DNA from: Mycteria americana | Taxonomy: Eukaryota > Chordata > Aves > Ciconiiformes > Ciconiidae | DNA: 64,000 nucleotides | NCBI RefSeq assembly: GCF_035582795.1 | Contig: NC_134370.1 | Location: 52,129,501-52,193,500, forward strand | Reading direction: 5' to 3' | Shown: in pieces, positions 25,080 through 39,025 of the stretch | How the letters are laid out: every line of letters begins with the position of its first letter | Numbering within the stretch: the first letter of the stretch is position 1 | Made by a program: the position numbers and the translations under genes | The notes under the pieces: generated by a model | What the model saw: only the letters and a program-made list of their open reading frames with translations | Database searches by the model: none | Told to the model about the DNA's origin: nothing

Positions 25080-28000
25080 GAATAACACTTTTATAGTAAG
25101 GCAGCTGTCTACTTATATTTTTAGTTATGACCCCTCCTAATACAAGACGCAATTTGGTCAAAAATGTGACCAGCTCTGGCACAGCGAAACTCCACCAAAC
25201 TGATTTTTTTTTTTACTGCTTTTTCTGATCTTTTGTGGTGTGGAAGCTAGATGTATTTTTGCTGATTTGGGCTTTTAGTAGTTTGTTGTGGGTTTGGTTT
25301 TTTGTTTTGTTTTTGTGGAGTTTTTTTGTTTTTTTTAATCCCGGATTCTTCCTTAAATTAATGAGAAAGTTTGTGGATGTCTGCCTTAGACCTAAAGAAG
25401 AGTAATCTTGGCTATTTAGAGCACCTGTCCTCTTTCAGAACAAGGCAGGGCATAAGAAATTGATCGCAGAAAATTGTTGGACTGCTGTTGGCCAATTGGT
25501 GGTAGCATTGTGTTGAAGGCAGTGGAGACCTTGCTATTCATTTGGATGTATCTGGTTTAATATTAAAATGTAAAGTAGGTCACATCAGTTCTTCAGTTCC
25601 AGTCTTTCTTCTTCATTTGTATTTCTTGTCTATAAGTGCTGACTGCTTATATGGTATATAAAAATGTTAATCATAAAATCCAGACTAAATCTCAATTCTC
25701 CAAAGTTCAAGTGTGCTCGGATCAATAGTTTTAATACCAGTTTCGCTTTTTGTGGAGATAGTATTGTCAGCAGACTCTTACTTCTTTTATTGCAGAACTA
25801 AAAATAGTTACAATCTCATGGAATCATTAAGAAATACAAAGGGTTTCTGTTAAAAACCCTAGGGAAACCTGATTAGGCATACTACTGTATAATTAATTGA
25901 TGTGCCACTACACTTAGAGACGTAGTGCATCAGTAAACAGAAGTCAGAATGTAAGAGGCTAAGAAAAACTGCTGGGAATTGTGTAAAGACATCAAGGCTT
26001 GAAAATAATAATTTGAGCACCTCAGGAGAGACCAGCATTTGCATTTGGTGGAGGGACAGAAAGCTTTCCAGAAGGCCAGGACAGGGGGAACTGTGAAGGC
26101 TCAGGCTTGTGCTTAGCACTTTCTTTTGCCAATGAAACAGCTGTAAACACCTTTGATACTACTGGTTGCAATATTCTGTACTACCTTCAAGTTGATGTTC
26201 TGATAGTTCCCTAGATTATATTCTTATATTTTTAAAATAGTGTCAGGTTAACTGCTGTTAAAATGTTCCTTTTGTTAATACTGTGCTTTAAATACATTCG
26301 TTCTAATAATTAAGTTATTGCTTGAGATATGAAAGGGATCACTGGTTTGTGCCATTGTTTGTCTTGTTTGCTTTGAGACCTAGAAATAATTGTCAGCAAG
26401 TAGTCTGTAATTATCTCTTTGGAAAAGTCAGAGGCTTCTATAATGTTACTGTAAAGAGATGCAGTAGTTGTGTATGTAGAGATCAGGGTGGACGTGATGA
26501 TACATGAATTAATTATTCTTCCGGAAATATGTTTAAAACTTGTATCAAATCCTTTGCTGCTACCCCGTTGCAATAACGTTACCTGGAGAAAGAATTCCAT
26601 CCTGGGACAGTACATGTACCCTGATGAGTCCCTGTGGCCAAGGAGGAAGAAGGAGCTATTTCAGACACGTTAATTCTTGGTGAATTGAGGAAGACATTAC
26701 AGGGAAAATAGGTTCATACTTTTCTGTTTAGAGAAAAATATAACAGCTATTTTTAAGGAGGCCTATTTCAATATCTGTTGCCTCACCCTGTTGATGGGGA
26801 GAAATGAGCTCTACTTGAAGAGCTTTACTGACTAAGTGGCTTTACCTGGATCTTGCAACATGCTTGAGTCCTCCTAATAGCACTGCTCACTTCTGCACAC
26901 AAGGGCATTCGGGAGAGCTGAGGATGCTCAACACACTGAAGTCAAGCCTTTTCTCAGGAAATTATAATAATTGGTTGTAAATAGTGACCATTGCTCTCAA
27001 GTAAATGTAATGGCTGTGTGTGTACCTTGCTATGAGGAATTAACAGCAGACGTGTTTGTACTGTGCTGTTAAAAGAAGGTGGAGGTTTCCTCACTTGTGT
27101 ATGTCAAGTCCTGGCCTGCTAGCTGGCGTAGAGTGTGTTTGGAAGAGATGAGAGCTTTACATTTTAGAAAGACTAATCAAATTAATTCAATTTATATGCT
27201 AAATTGAAGGAACTTTTTCAAAAGTTTACTTTTGAATTAAAAAAACCCTAACTCTTTAGAGACTGTTTTTCCCACCTTTAAAATACCTGAACTGTCAAGT
27301 TATTCGGAGAGTGTGTGTACACACGTGCAGAGGGAGAGTTGCCAGCAACTTGTAAAATCAAAATCCCGAAATGAAATCCTTCAATACTTCCGCCCCCCCG
27401 CCTTATTGAACTGAATTGAAAAATTTCTTAGGGAGGTGCCAACAAAAAATAATGTGGGGTTGTGTAACTTAACGTCTCTTCTTGGATTGTTGCCACATTA
27501 TTAGCGATTTGGTAACTATGCTAAGTTCAAATTTTGTATTAGCAGTGGGTGGGATCTCTTTACATGTGAATGAATATTCTGAATGGGCAACATGCACAGA
27601 TGTCCAACTTGTCTCCTTGGAGCCTAAAGTGAAAGTCCTAGGAGCATGTCCAAAGCTGGCATAAAGCTATGTATCTCACATGAGAAGCACTGCTGTGCAC
27701 TGGCTAAGGCATTATTTCTAAATTTGAGTAAGTTTTTGTTAGCCAAGCATACTTTCATTGGTGGAAGTTTTACAGTTTTTGAGGATTCTTATCTACTTCT
27801 AGTGTAAAAGCACCTTAATAATTGAAATTACATAGCATGACTTCAAATGTAATCACCAAATATAATGTGGGAGAAGAATTAAATTTAATTAAAAGTAATT
27901 CCAGTTTTCAGAAAATGCTTTCAAAGTTGTATTAAGCTGGATACCAAAATTGTTATCACTTTGGAAAATGTTCCAAGTCTGCAAACATCTCAGTAAAGTG

Positions 28001-31000
28001 TCTGTTTCACAAAGGGCTACTTAGATCCAGCTATCTAAGAGATTTATCCAAGGAGACAAAACCCAGATTGTTTGCTGCTAATCCGGTGCTTTACAAACAA
28101 GATTTTAATTTTTATTCCCTTTACTTGTTTTTCAAAAATTCAGGCAGATATACAATGGGATGGTTTCTTCCCGTAAATAATTAAGCCCATTGTAAACAAT
28201 GTCAGTAGAAAGTAGTCTTGAGATTCATTTAGTTTTAAGTACCTACTCCTTTTTTTCCTTTTGAAAACAATGTCATGTCCCAAGCAGTTTGAATGCTCAT
28301 AAATCATGTTAGTAGAATGGGAGAAACTATTCCAAACCTGCTCTCTGTTAGGCTTTTACATTTCTTATCAAAACTTTTGTTGTCCCAAATGCTATCTAAA
28401 GGAAGAAGTTGTCCTTTAGCTTGATTCCTAGCAAGTGGCTGTAAGGTTCGTGTACCAGATCCTGTTTGTATTTCTCTTCACATTAGTGGAGTTGCTTGTG
28501 CGCATCAAATGTGCAAGTGGTTCCTGTCACCGAATGCAGGCATGCTGAGCTGCTTCTGTGCAATACCTTTCTGATAACATCGCAGAAGAACTCTTCCCTC
28601 CTTTAACATGAGCCAGTAAAGAAATTAGGTCTCTCAGTGCAGCTATACTTATTACTGCTACTCAAAATTACATTCTTTTCATGACAAGATCAGGTATGTG
28701 AACAGCCTAATCGAAGAGGATTTAGCATGATCTGGAAGAATAAAAAGCATTCTCATCCAAAAAAAGGTTGAGTGTAAATAGTGTGGTAGAAACTGTGGTA
28801 TCAGGGAAAATAGTGTGTAGTAGTAGAACACAAGAAGAAACGGAAGCACTGTATTCTTGAAGAGAAAATACCTGTAGCACTGAAGGAATGAAAATAAGCA
28901 TGTATTTGTTTACCTATCTGCTAATGCCATCACAGTCGTTCCAAGTATATTGTTCAGTTGAATTAACTCACCTAAATATTTTAAGGCATTGTTTATTAAC
29001 GATAACTGGTTTTAATGTCAGAGAGGGTAAATTAATTTGGTTACACAATTTATCAGACGCTGCTAAATGTTGTGGATGTTATTAGTTATTAAGTAACCAA
29101 GAGTTAGTCTGGCAATTTATTAAATCTCGGGACATTGCATAAATAGTCCTAGATGAGAAAAATAATCTCCAGTTTAGAAGGTGAGTATCCAGTCTGATAC
29201 TTTGGACAGATGTGCTGCCACCATCTGAAATGGGGCTGTGCCAGGCAGCCATGCACTATGAATGTATTGGTGAAACTTCACCATCCCTCTACAAAAGCCA
29301 GCAGAAACAGGCTTTGTGGCAGGAGTTAAAAGCAGCAAACTGGGCTGGAATTCACCCCAAAGCAGTGAGCACAGGACATATCACCAAGTGCTCTTTAGGC
29401 TCCTGAACAGCCTGTAACAGTCACAGCTATGTCTTTCATATCCTTTCCAAATGATCTGAGATTAAGCTGGTAAAGGGCTTATATCTGTCAGAAGTTAGTC
29501 CTGTAATAACTGCTCGCAGCTGGCCGCCTGAGCTGGGGCTTTCTCTGCTGCTGGGCAGGCTTTGCCTTGACCTGCCTATTCCTTGTCTAAGGCCCAGCTA
29601 GTGCACCTTCTTCCCATAGACACTGCTGGAGAACAGCAGCTCCGGACCACTGTGCTGATCGCAGAGCTGCTCTTTTCTTTGCCAGGGAAAGGAGGCTTTG
29701 CACTTTGGTGTTTAGATGAATGTAATGGTTCACTTAACTGGATTCAGGAAGCTATCCATGTTTTCTTTAGGAAGCTGAAGGGCGCCTCAGAATAACATTA
29801 GCAATAGGTAAATCTGTATAAATTCTCGCTTCTCCTTTTCCTCATTTCTTTCTTACTGACTGCTTTAAACAAATCTTCATTTAGTTTTTTTTAATGAAAA
29901 CTTTTTTTTTCTGTAGTGAATCTGTCAGACAAAGTAAATTGACATGTCATGTAATGGCTTTGTGGTTTGCAGGGTTTTTTTCTTGTTTTTAGTTGATGCA
30001 GAAGGTGTATTTTGATGCTGTTACACTGTGATGGATGAAAAAACTGCACTGACTTTTATCCAGGACAGGGAAGCGAGTTGTTTTCTTTCAAGGGCTGTAG
30101 ATCAATTGGTGTCTTACGGAAGTAATACCATGAAAGTGGGGAAGAACTTCTCTTTGATACTCGAGTCTTTCTATTTCAGTTGGTACAATAATGGGCTTTT
30201 GAATTAAAGGTTTGTTAAAGCTTGTATCTATTTCAGAGTATTGACAGCCGAAGCAGACTCAGTGAGCCAAAATTTATATGTTTATCCAAGCCTGTTAAAA
30301 TCAGAATTTATGTTGACTGTACTAATGTCTAAGCTTTAATACCACTTTTATATAGAAGGCTGCTATTTGAATTTTCAATGAAGTAAATTTCTTTACAGTA
30401 TGCCTTTGAGTTATGATTTATAACTGGATTCATATAAATAAATGCTTTCAGCCAAATGCTGTTGAACTAATTCCATTTTGAAGTCATTAATTATAGTTAG
30501 CTCATTGGAAAAAGGAGGGGGAAAGGCATCAACTAACCCTATATATAAGTGACAACAGAATTGTTTTGTGAAAAGGGTTTTGGGCCTCTTAAGCTATGAA
30601 GAGCGCGTGGTTTGTTGGGTTGCTTGTTGTTTTTTTAATCAAAGAAGTGTGAACAGAAGCTAGATAATGCATTGCTATACTGCAGAGACAATTCATTTTG
30701 AACAGGCATTAATATACTTAATGCTTTTTGCTTTTATCATGTTAAGGTCTTTGGCTTTGGAATAAGATCTGGCTATGCAGTGAGCCTACTAGTTTGTGCA
30801 GAAAAAACCCCCTTGTGTTTTGATAGTAAATCCCTTAACTCATGTCAGATTGGTAAATTTTCAAGGTAAATTTCTTCTGATGTATGTTCAATTCAATAAT
30901 TAGTTTGCTACATTCAAGCAACTTAATGTAAGAAAGAGATATAAGAAGTCAAAGCTGTAACAATATATATATTGTGTGAAGCTTACGATAGTGTTAACCG

Positions 31001-32630
31001 ATCATCAAAACTAAAATCTAGATGCACCAAAACACAGTGGTTTTCAAGCAATTTTTGTGAGCCAGTTTTTTACACTTTATTAATAGGATTCCTTTTTGTC
31101 TTTTCAGGAGTTTGGGAGAGAAAATAATAAACCTAAGCATTGCTGATTGCAGTTTCCCAAAGACAGATTGGGAAATAAGTAGTGTATATATTTTTAGATT
31201 GGAGCGTGGTACTTCTGCCATTTCCATCTTTATCCTTCCATTTTGGCTATTCCATTTAGGTGGATGTAAGAATTTTCCTCCTTGGAATTCACATTGCCCT
31301 GGGATTGCATAGGCTGCATGCAGAACTGTCATCTTGCTGAAGTGCTGTGTAATTGCCTGATCCTCTTTCCTTTGCTGTCTAGTTTCTTGTTTCTTTCATT
31401 TCATTACTTTCATTTCTTCTCCTTCATGTTAACGTTCTTCGTCTCTAATTCACTTTCTTGTGTTCTTCTTTCACCCTCTTTTGAAAGCAAACTGCCAGTG
31501 CCTTATTTAATCTCTTTATCAGTGTAGTGAGGGGTAACAACACAACTATACGTTTTAGGCCCTTTATAGCCAGCTGTTTCAGATCATCATGAAAGAATGA
31601 AAGATAGAACCCTCTAGGACACCTCTGTGCTTTACCTTTCTAACACCGCACGCTCAGTTCTTCAAGAGATCTTTGTTCCTTTAGTAGCCTTCTGGAATAG
31701 TTCCAAGCACACCAGAGGGTTGTGACAACTGGAAGAAACCATCTCTCCAGACGGGCTTTAATTGTCTTTCCATCTACCAAAATTCGTGTCTGGTCTCTAA
31801 AGCCATGCTCCCCACCCCCAAAACGTTTCTGACTTTATTACCACCTTTTGGCAGTCTGTGCCTGGGGCACCAGCAGATGCTCATTGGCATGCTCAGGAAA
31901 CTTAATTTGTTCTTGCTTGTTGTTTTACTTGGGTAGAAACTGCTGCTCTCAGATTCGCGATGTTGGAGGAAAGAGATGTGGAATTACCATGCCAAGCTGC
32001 TGCAGTATCTAAAATGTTTAATTTTGTATCATGAACTCCCTAAACATATACAAACTGTTCTGGTTACCAGCATGATTAATAATAAATCAACCACAGGCTA
32101 GATTTTAGGAAGGTGTCAATGAAACTTCTGCCTTACTCGTAGATTACCTAGTAAATTTGAGTTTATTAAAATGAACTAGCACAAAGCAAGAAAGCTGTAT
32201 GGAATTACTCTTAAACAAGTTGTTTTATAAAACACAGCAGTTGTCGTCTAAATCACATATGAGGTATACAAAACCAGAATTACAGTGAAGTGAGCTGGTC
32301 AACAAGTTTTGGAACTAAATCATAGGGAGCAACAAAAACACAAAACAACATACAATTTTGTATTTCCATTAAAGATCCTTGGAACAGGGACCATCTTTTT
32401 ATCTGCATTTATACGTATTATTTTTTGTGTGTATGAGGTCCTCCAAAAACTATGGTTCCTCAGCTCTACTGTAGTGACAGTGGTGAACAAGCTATCTGTC
32501 TGTCCCTCCCTTTTATTTAGGTGGTTTTCAAAACTGCTAACTTTATCTTCAAGAGGAGAACCTAATGCTGTTATGTTTGTTAACACAGGTAGCCAGTAGA
32601 TATTATTTACTGTATATCAGGTTACTTAGA

Positions 32631-32725
32631 ACAGTGGTCTCCATACTTTTTTGATCGCGCACCCCCATCATTAAAAAATAAATAAATCTGGGCATGCATC
32701 CCCAATGTATGTATATTTATTTATA
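32631..32725 (+). mobile_element. hAT-like DNA transposon end (Charlie-type), one terminus only
   Basis: CAGTGGTCTCCATACTTTTT followed by GATCGCGCACCCCCATCA resembles the terminal inverted repeat and subterminal region of Charlie-type hAT transposons, which commonly begin CAGNGGTTCCCAAACTTTTT and continue into GCGCACCCC. I could not find the opposite terminus or a target-site duplication. Downstream sequence becomes AT-rich with TATA runs. A weaker similar stretch (CCCATACTTTTTATTGTGCATCCC) lies near 51791. Confidence 0.45.
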
Positions 32726-35700
32726 AATTATATACATGTACTACTGTAGTAATATTATGTACATTATGAAACATGCACAAAAATAGAAATTAAAAAGAAT
32801 GAGATAGAGATGATTATTTTTGAGGTCCGTGTGCTAGAAGCATGGATGAACAGGACTCTGTGTAGTAAGGTATACCTTTATATTCACTACCTAACTCTTC
32901 CTGTAAGAGTGAATGGAAGTTGAGGCGGAGGAGTTCCCATGGGTGGCTAGTAGGCTATAAAATCACTACATCTAATAAAATGTACTAGATAAATTGATTG
33001 ATCGTGAATGTCTTGAACAGTTTTGGAAGACGTTATTTCCAGTTTTCATGAATTTGTTGCAGTTTCTTGGCAAACTACTGACTCAAGGTAACATGTATTT
33101 TCCACTCATCCATGAGAAGCATAATGCGTATTGGAAAATGCTTTCTTTTTTAAATTATGCACTGTATAGTATGTTGCCATCTTCTGCCCTCCCCTCTCCC
33201 TTTACCCAGCTCTGGCTTTTGGAAACAGATGGATATAGCTGATTCTCAGCTATCATTTAAAAATATTCGTGGTGTTTTTACTCATGGATATAGCTTGGAA
33301 ATATATTGTGATTCTGTGCATCTAACCCATGGCTTATCTAGTTTCTGAAACAAAGGAATCTCCAGACTCGATTCAGAAACTACCTGTGGGTAATACCAGG
33401 GAAAGCATATCCTGCAAACTGCATCTTTCCTTTGTACTTCCTTGCCCTTCTAACAGCTTCATTATTTCTCTCCCTCACAGAACTGCCCTGTGAAATGCAT
33501 ATGCCATCAGGCAGTTCATATTTAGCTGTCTCTCATGATTCAAAGCTACATCGGAAGTCAAAGCATGAATATAGCTTCTCTTTCAATGCTAATTAAAGCT
33601 AAAAGGAGCATCTGCTTGCACAGTGATCACACTATATGGAAATATGTTTCTTTGTCACTAGCTGCTATGTGAAACCTGAGCAGGCTGCTTACAGAAACCT
33701 GTCACAGGTTTTTTTTGTGCTTGATCGCTACTTCCCCAGAGCTTCACTGCTAATCAAGTAAACGTTTCAATTCAAACAATTCTTTGGCCTCTCTCCCCTT
33801 CCCTCCGTTTCTCAGTTTCCAAAAGACCTCCAAAAAGAGCTTTGCCATGAACTATTGAAGACATTTGCTACCTGACACAGAGTGAACTGGTTTTGTATTG
33901 GCCTCTTGCTTCAGTTGAATGTGGTGATTATGGAGTGCTTCTGTCTCTTGTCTTCTACACCTGAAATTAGCGAAGATAAACGAAAACCCACATAGAACAG
34001 CTCAAACTTATGTGTTAAAAATCTTATGACTTTCTGTGTCCATATGTATGCTTGCTTCTTTCTTGTTTTGTACTTTTTTTATTAAATACTCTAGGGTTGG
34101 CAATGCTGTGAAGTAGAATGGTGAAACATAAATACTAATTGTGGTAGGAATATTGTCTAGAATCTCATCCTTGTTTTACTTGAAAATAATACTCAATTGT
34201 CTTGGCCATACTGGAACAAAGACAAGACCTAAGGGATGTGCATTTGTTTGGCTGCAACTTTATTAAGATATTTGGGAACAGTGCCCAGCAATAAATCATA
34301 TAGTGTGAGTCATTGCTTATTCCTTGATCGTTCCTACCTCTTTGGGAGAGCTGCCGTACGCCTTCCCCCTCCCAGCCTGGCACCCCCCTATTGCAGGGCC
34401 ACCACAGCTTTCTTGTGTATTAGGGCTAGGTGGAGGTTGGTGAAAGGGGAGGGTCGTTTCCCCACTGCACCAGACGGTAGGAGCCGCAACTGCTTTTTCA
34501 CAGCTTTCTCAGAGAACCACTGCTGGCCTTGCTTGGTTTATTTTTCCTCTCTGGCAATGTGAAAAACCGTGGGAATGTATTTAAGACGGGTACCACCTAG
34601 GAGTGGCAAGCCCTGTACCTTCCCACTGCTCTTCCTGGGTAACACCTAATTTTGGAGTATCGCTGACATCAGATAAGGAGCTACTAATCCTTTGTTTGCA
34701 TAGGTTCCATGAAACTGCTCTCTTCAGTTTTGGGAAGACTTTAAATTTTAAAGGACAAATTTTTAAGGCGAAAATTACAGCCCAGTTTGGTAATGCTTCT
34801 TTTCCAACTCCTCTCGTTCGGGCAGTCACACACATAAGATATCTGTCTGCCCTGTTATTCTGGATTATGACTGTAGTTTCTGCCTGGAATAGGTATTTGG
34901 TTCTTTTCTGCTGCCTCCACTTGCAATGTAAAAGTATATTGGTCAAAAAATTCCCCATTGTTAAGCTCACTGAAACAAGTGCAAAATAGCTGAATGGTTT
35001 GAAGGGTTAGTATTGTTGCTTTACTGGGAGGATTCAGAGCTGCACCATCACTAGCAAAATACTACTTCAGTGCCCTAATAGTGTATATTCCAAAAATGGG
35101 TAGTCTGGATAGTCTAATGTAGCAGTGGCATGTTTAGTTTCTTATGGCAAGGAGCACATCTCCCCACCCCAACATAAAAAGGTGATTCCAAATACTTAAA
35201 AGTTGCAGTATTGTAATGTTTGTATTTCCTCTGGAATAACTTAAGTTCTCTTCTGTGTGAAGATGATAAACTACACTCAATGGGACTAAGATGTAAGCAG
35301 GCTGGAACTCCACTGAAGCGTAGTGATGGCAAAGTTCCAGCCATAGGATTGTATGAAGGCACGAGGGAAGCCCTGGTCATGTTTTAGCTTTGTATTGTCC
35401 ATTCTGGGATGGGAGTGTGAAGGAGCAGACAGGCCCTCCTCCCTTATGTAACACTGTGCACAACGTGGAGTTGAATATATGTTTTAGAAAACTAATGGTG
35501 TTGATTAGTTGGTCATGAAATCATAGGCAATTTATTTTTTTAAATAAACTTAATAACAATTTTTGTGCATGCTGATTTTGAATGTCATTAACGTTGCAAC
35601 AGAGCTCTTGATGGATTAATTACATCACCTGTGAGCAAACACAAGACAAACAAAGATGAAGTTCACCTGAGCTTTGACTGGGAAACTCAAATTACAGTTT

Positions 35701-36467
35701 GTTACCTGTATTCTGAGGCTTGTCATCAGCTGCTCTTACTGCTCAGATATTTGCCTTATAGTGAAACAGTAATGTTGTTACATTTGAAATGAAGCAAGTG
35801 AATTCACTGGTGCACAGCAACAGTGACAAATCCATTTTCCAGTACTGGATTATGGTCTTAAAATCAAAGGCAGAAATTATGATTTAGTTCCTGTAATCAG
35901 TAAGCTGCTATATTTCAAAGAAAACTAGAAGTATTTGGTATGTGGGCTAGGTGGTAACTTATGACAGAAGTTCAGCTGTTGTTTGAAAGCATATTTCAGT
36001 TCCAACTTGTATAGTCACTTTTCAGTGGCTCCTGAAAACCGTAATTGCAGACTTAGTAAAAACTTTATCTTGTTTGTGTCTTTCAGTATTGACTATTTGA
36101 ATTGATGTGTGTTTGAAAATGAGATGAGCTTAAAAGTTTTGATACTTTTAGGTTAAGTAAATCATGTGACAGTGAAGACTGTAGATGTGTCAAGTTATAT
36201 CCTATACCATTTACAGAAAAGGGGAAAAAAAAAACCCTGAGATTCATGGTTTACTCTCTTCTTGTTTTAGCCTCTTTTGTCAGTGTAGGCAGAACAAGGA
36301 TTAGTAATGTTCAGTCCTCTTTCTAGTCTATTTCTGGTCATCCTAGTAGGAAAACTGTTTTATTTAATTTGTTTTGTACTTGAGTTTTGTGCTTAGATAT
36401 TGTACTGGTGTAGGAAAACTAGAAAATTAAGTTATTTGTGGACTTTATTCCACGTCTAAGCACAAGC

Positions 36468-36532
36468 CAGCTACTAGGCACTGTATAAACACAGGAAAAA
36501 TATATTCTCTACCCTGTTGAGCTTACATCTGA
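36468..36532 (+). repeat. Ancient CR1/L3-like 3' end remnant
   Basis: The order TAGGCACTGTATAAACACAG, a purine stretch, then CTCTACCCTGTTGAGCTTACA follows the pattern (GCACTGTACAAACA ... TCCCTGCCC ... GAGCTTACA) seen in old amniote CR1/L3 LINE ends. The family assignment is from memory and the copy is degraded. Confidence 0.45.
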
Positions 36533-37034
36533 AAATATATGATAATCAACATGGCTTTTGTAGAACTGTCTTTGCATTCTCCAGCAACTTGTAAGTGTAT
36601 ATTTGTGGAAAACAGGGTGTCCAACATTAAACTCTTTGCTCCAAGCTTACTACATGTTTCAGGATTTCTCCAGTAAAATTTTGCCAAGATAATACATATA
36701 AATTGTGCTGAAAACTGATGGTGGCGTTTCATTCCAAATAAAACTAAATGTGGGAGATGCCCTACATCATATGAAATCCTTATGATATGTTACCAGGAAG
36801 TACACGTTCTTAAAAAATAACTTTGTGGAATTCAGTAAACTTGGTTTTCTGGAATTGTATGCAGATTCTATCATCACTTCTGGAATGTGCTCTTTCCCTG
36901 AGCCAGGGTTGCCAGACAGAGCCCTCTGACAATCTCTTTATCTATAGGGTTGTCTATAATGTTAATTAGTGAACTCTTTGAAAAACCAGCTTCCACAAGT
37001 TAATTTATGCATAAAACATCACTGAAGGATGTGT

Positions 37035-37150
37035 TTTACCTGTTTCACAAGTAGGGGACTGAAGTGTAGCTTAAGAGACTTGGCTTGGGCCACACAAGAA
37101 GCCTGTGTCATAGCCAGGAATCAACAGATTCACATTTCATTGCCTAACCA
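37035..37150 (+). repeat. MIR-type ancient tRNA-derived SINE remnant
   Basis: The segment keeps the MIR core order: TTTCACAAGTAGGGGACTGA, a TTAAGAGACTTGGC block corresponding to TTAAGTGACTTGCC, GGCCACACAAG corresponding to GGTCACACAG, and then a CAGGAATC stretch. These are amniote-wide relics, useful as landmarks. Orientation is the same as RORA. Confidence 0.7.
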
Positions 37151-37949
37151 CAAGACTTCAGAAAATAAAAAGTTGAACAAAAGCAGATGCAACACTAAGG
37201 ATTTGAGTCTTGGGTACAATTTACAGGGTGCTTAACTCTCTGCCCATAAAACTGGAAAGATCTGCTTTGGAAGGCCAATAATGCTTATGCATTCCTAGCA
37301 GTTTAATTGCAAACTGCCAGACTGGCTGCAGAGATTTCAGCCTGCCTTGTATTTTGGTGGTCTTCAGTGCAAACCCAGATAGTGCAGGATTTTCGCTTTC
37401 TACTGATGGGTTTTTTTTTTTTAACCCACTGATACAACTTCGTAAAAATTATTATTTAGGGCTGATCCCCTGGCCCAGAGGACCAAGGAAAGGGAATTTC
37501 AGTGTTTTCCCTTCCCAGGGATTTTTAGAATGGTCAGCCCGATGTCTCAAAATCATAAGGTAGGAGCTGAAATCCTGAGGTTGGTATTTCAACTTTAAAG
37601 CTTTCTGTGGTGGATTCTTATTTTCCTTATGTTTGTGTTTGTTTTTTGAATGTGCTCTCTAATCTAGCAAGGATGTAATAAGCTCTTGAGACATAATAAG
37701 CTCAATAAGACTTGAAACACTATTTACCTATTTAAGTATTTACATGGCTTCTATTCCTGTTGATGTATCCAAGCACAATATGGTATTTAATGGATCCTCA
37801 CAGATAGGAAGCCTCCAATCCTAAAGTCCTACAGGTATAAACTGAATTACAGAAAGGTATGTGCCCAGCTCCGTGAAGCTATTTAATCATTTAACTCCTG
37901 GTGTTTTCAGTGAGACTTCCACATCTTACACAAGTTAGATGCACACATA

Positions 37950-38060
37950 ACTCTGTGATAGTTACATGACTTGCCCTGGCTCACACACACAATCCTTGTG
38001 ACAGCACAGGGACTTGAAGTCGGATCTTCTCAATCCTGTAGTAGCAATCCTGCATTAGCC
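37950..38060 (+). repeat. MIR-type SINE remnant
   Basis: TTACATGACTTGCCCTGGCT, then CACACACACAATC, ACAGCACAGGGACTTGAAGT and CGGATCTTCTCAATCC follow the MIR order GACTTGCCCAAGGTCACACAG ... GCAGAGCCGGGATTTGAACC ... The copy is diverged, with an expanded CA stretch in the middle. Confidence 0.6.
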
Positions 38061-38919
38061 TGAGAGGAAGAAACGTTTCCTGTATTCCTCTGAAAGAAGG
38101 CAGGAAAATTCAGGCTAGAAGGAAAGGACAGGTTTTAACTGTGAGGAAAACAAGCTGTTGGAACAACTTCTTTTAGAATTGGCGTGCGTTTTCTATCACT
38201 TTGATGGCTCTATGTGCATAATAATGGCAGTGCCTTCTAGTATCACTGATGTGTATGGGCATCATACAAAACCCTCTGGGTGATATTCCATCGTTTCTGT
38301 CGCACAGAAGGTGAGATTTGATTATAATGTTACCTGCCACCCTTGTGTTTCTGTTTCTCTAAACTTTTCTTTAAACTGACCTCATCATTCTGATGCTGGA
38401 AGCAGTGTGTTCGCAGAATTTCTTTCAGTCCTAATCCTATGATATTTTGTATCATGCAGTTGTAACTCTTAGGGTCAGAAATTTTGCAATTGGGAATATG
38501 AGGAAGGAGAATGGGGTACAGTCTAGCCCTAAATGTTGTACAGCTAAATTAACACATTGGTCAACTATCCTTCCACAGTGCAATTATTTTTGCACGTACA
38601 GAAGACACCTCCCTGTAAATTCCTTGTGACATAAGGTTTCTGACTAAAATTAGGTCATAGCTATTTAGTTGTTCAGGTGTCCACCCGCGAGGGAGCTACA
38701 GAGAGCTCTTTCAATTCCTTGCAATCAAGTAAGTAGCAGTTACTCTCATTTATCCTCTAAGGAAATAGTCCACCAAAAATAATATGTTGATTCCTTAGCC
38801 CCTCCCTGTCACTAATCACTCCGCTCTTGTAGCTACATACTGACTTGGCCCTCAGCACTGGAGTGTCCAAGTACCTCAGTCATTAGTTTTCAACTTACGA
38901 CACTTTGGTGATGTAAGAA

Positions 38920-39025
38920 AGCGTTGTCCTCATTTCACAGCTGAGGAATTGACACATCAAATGAGTGACTTGCTTAAAGTTTCACAGCAATACTGGACAT
39001 AGAAACCAATGACTTATTCAAAGAC
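38920..39025 (+). repeat. MIR-type SINE remnant
   Basis: TCCTCATTTCACAGCTGAGG, AATTGACACATC, AGTGACTTGCTTAAAGTTTC, ACAGCAATACTGGACATAGA follow the MIR pattern CATTTTACAGATGAGGAAACTGAG ... GTGACTTGCCCAAGGTCACACAG. The match in the first 60 bases is good; the 3' part is degraded. Confidence 0.7.
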
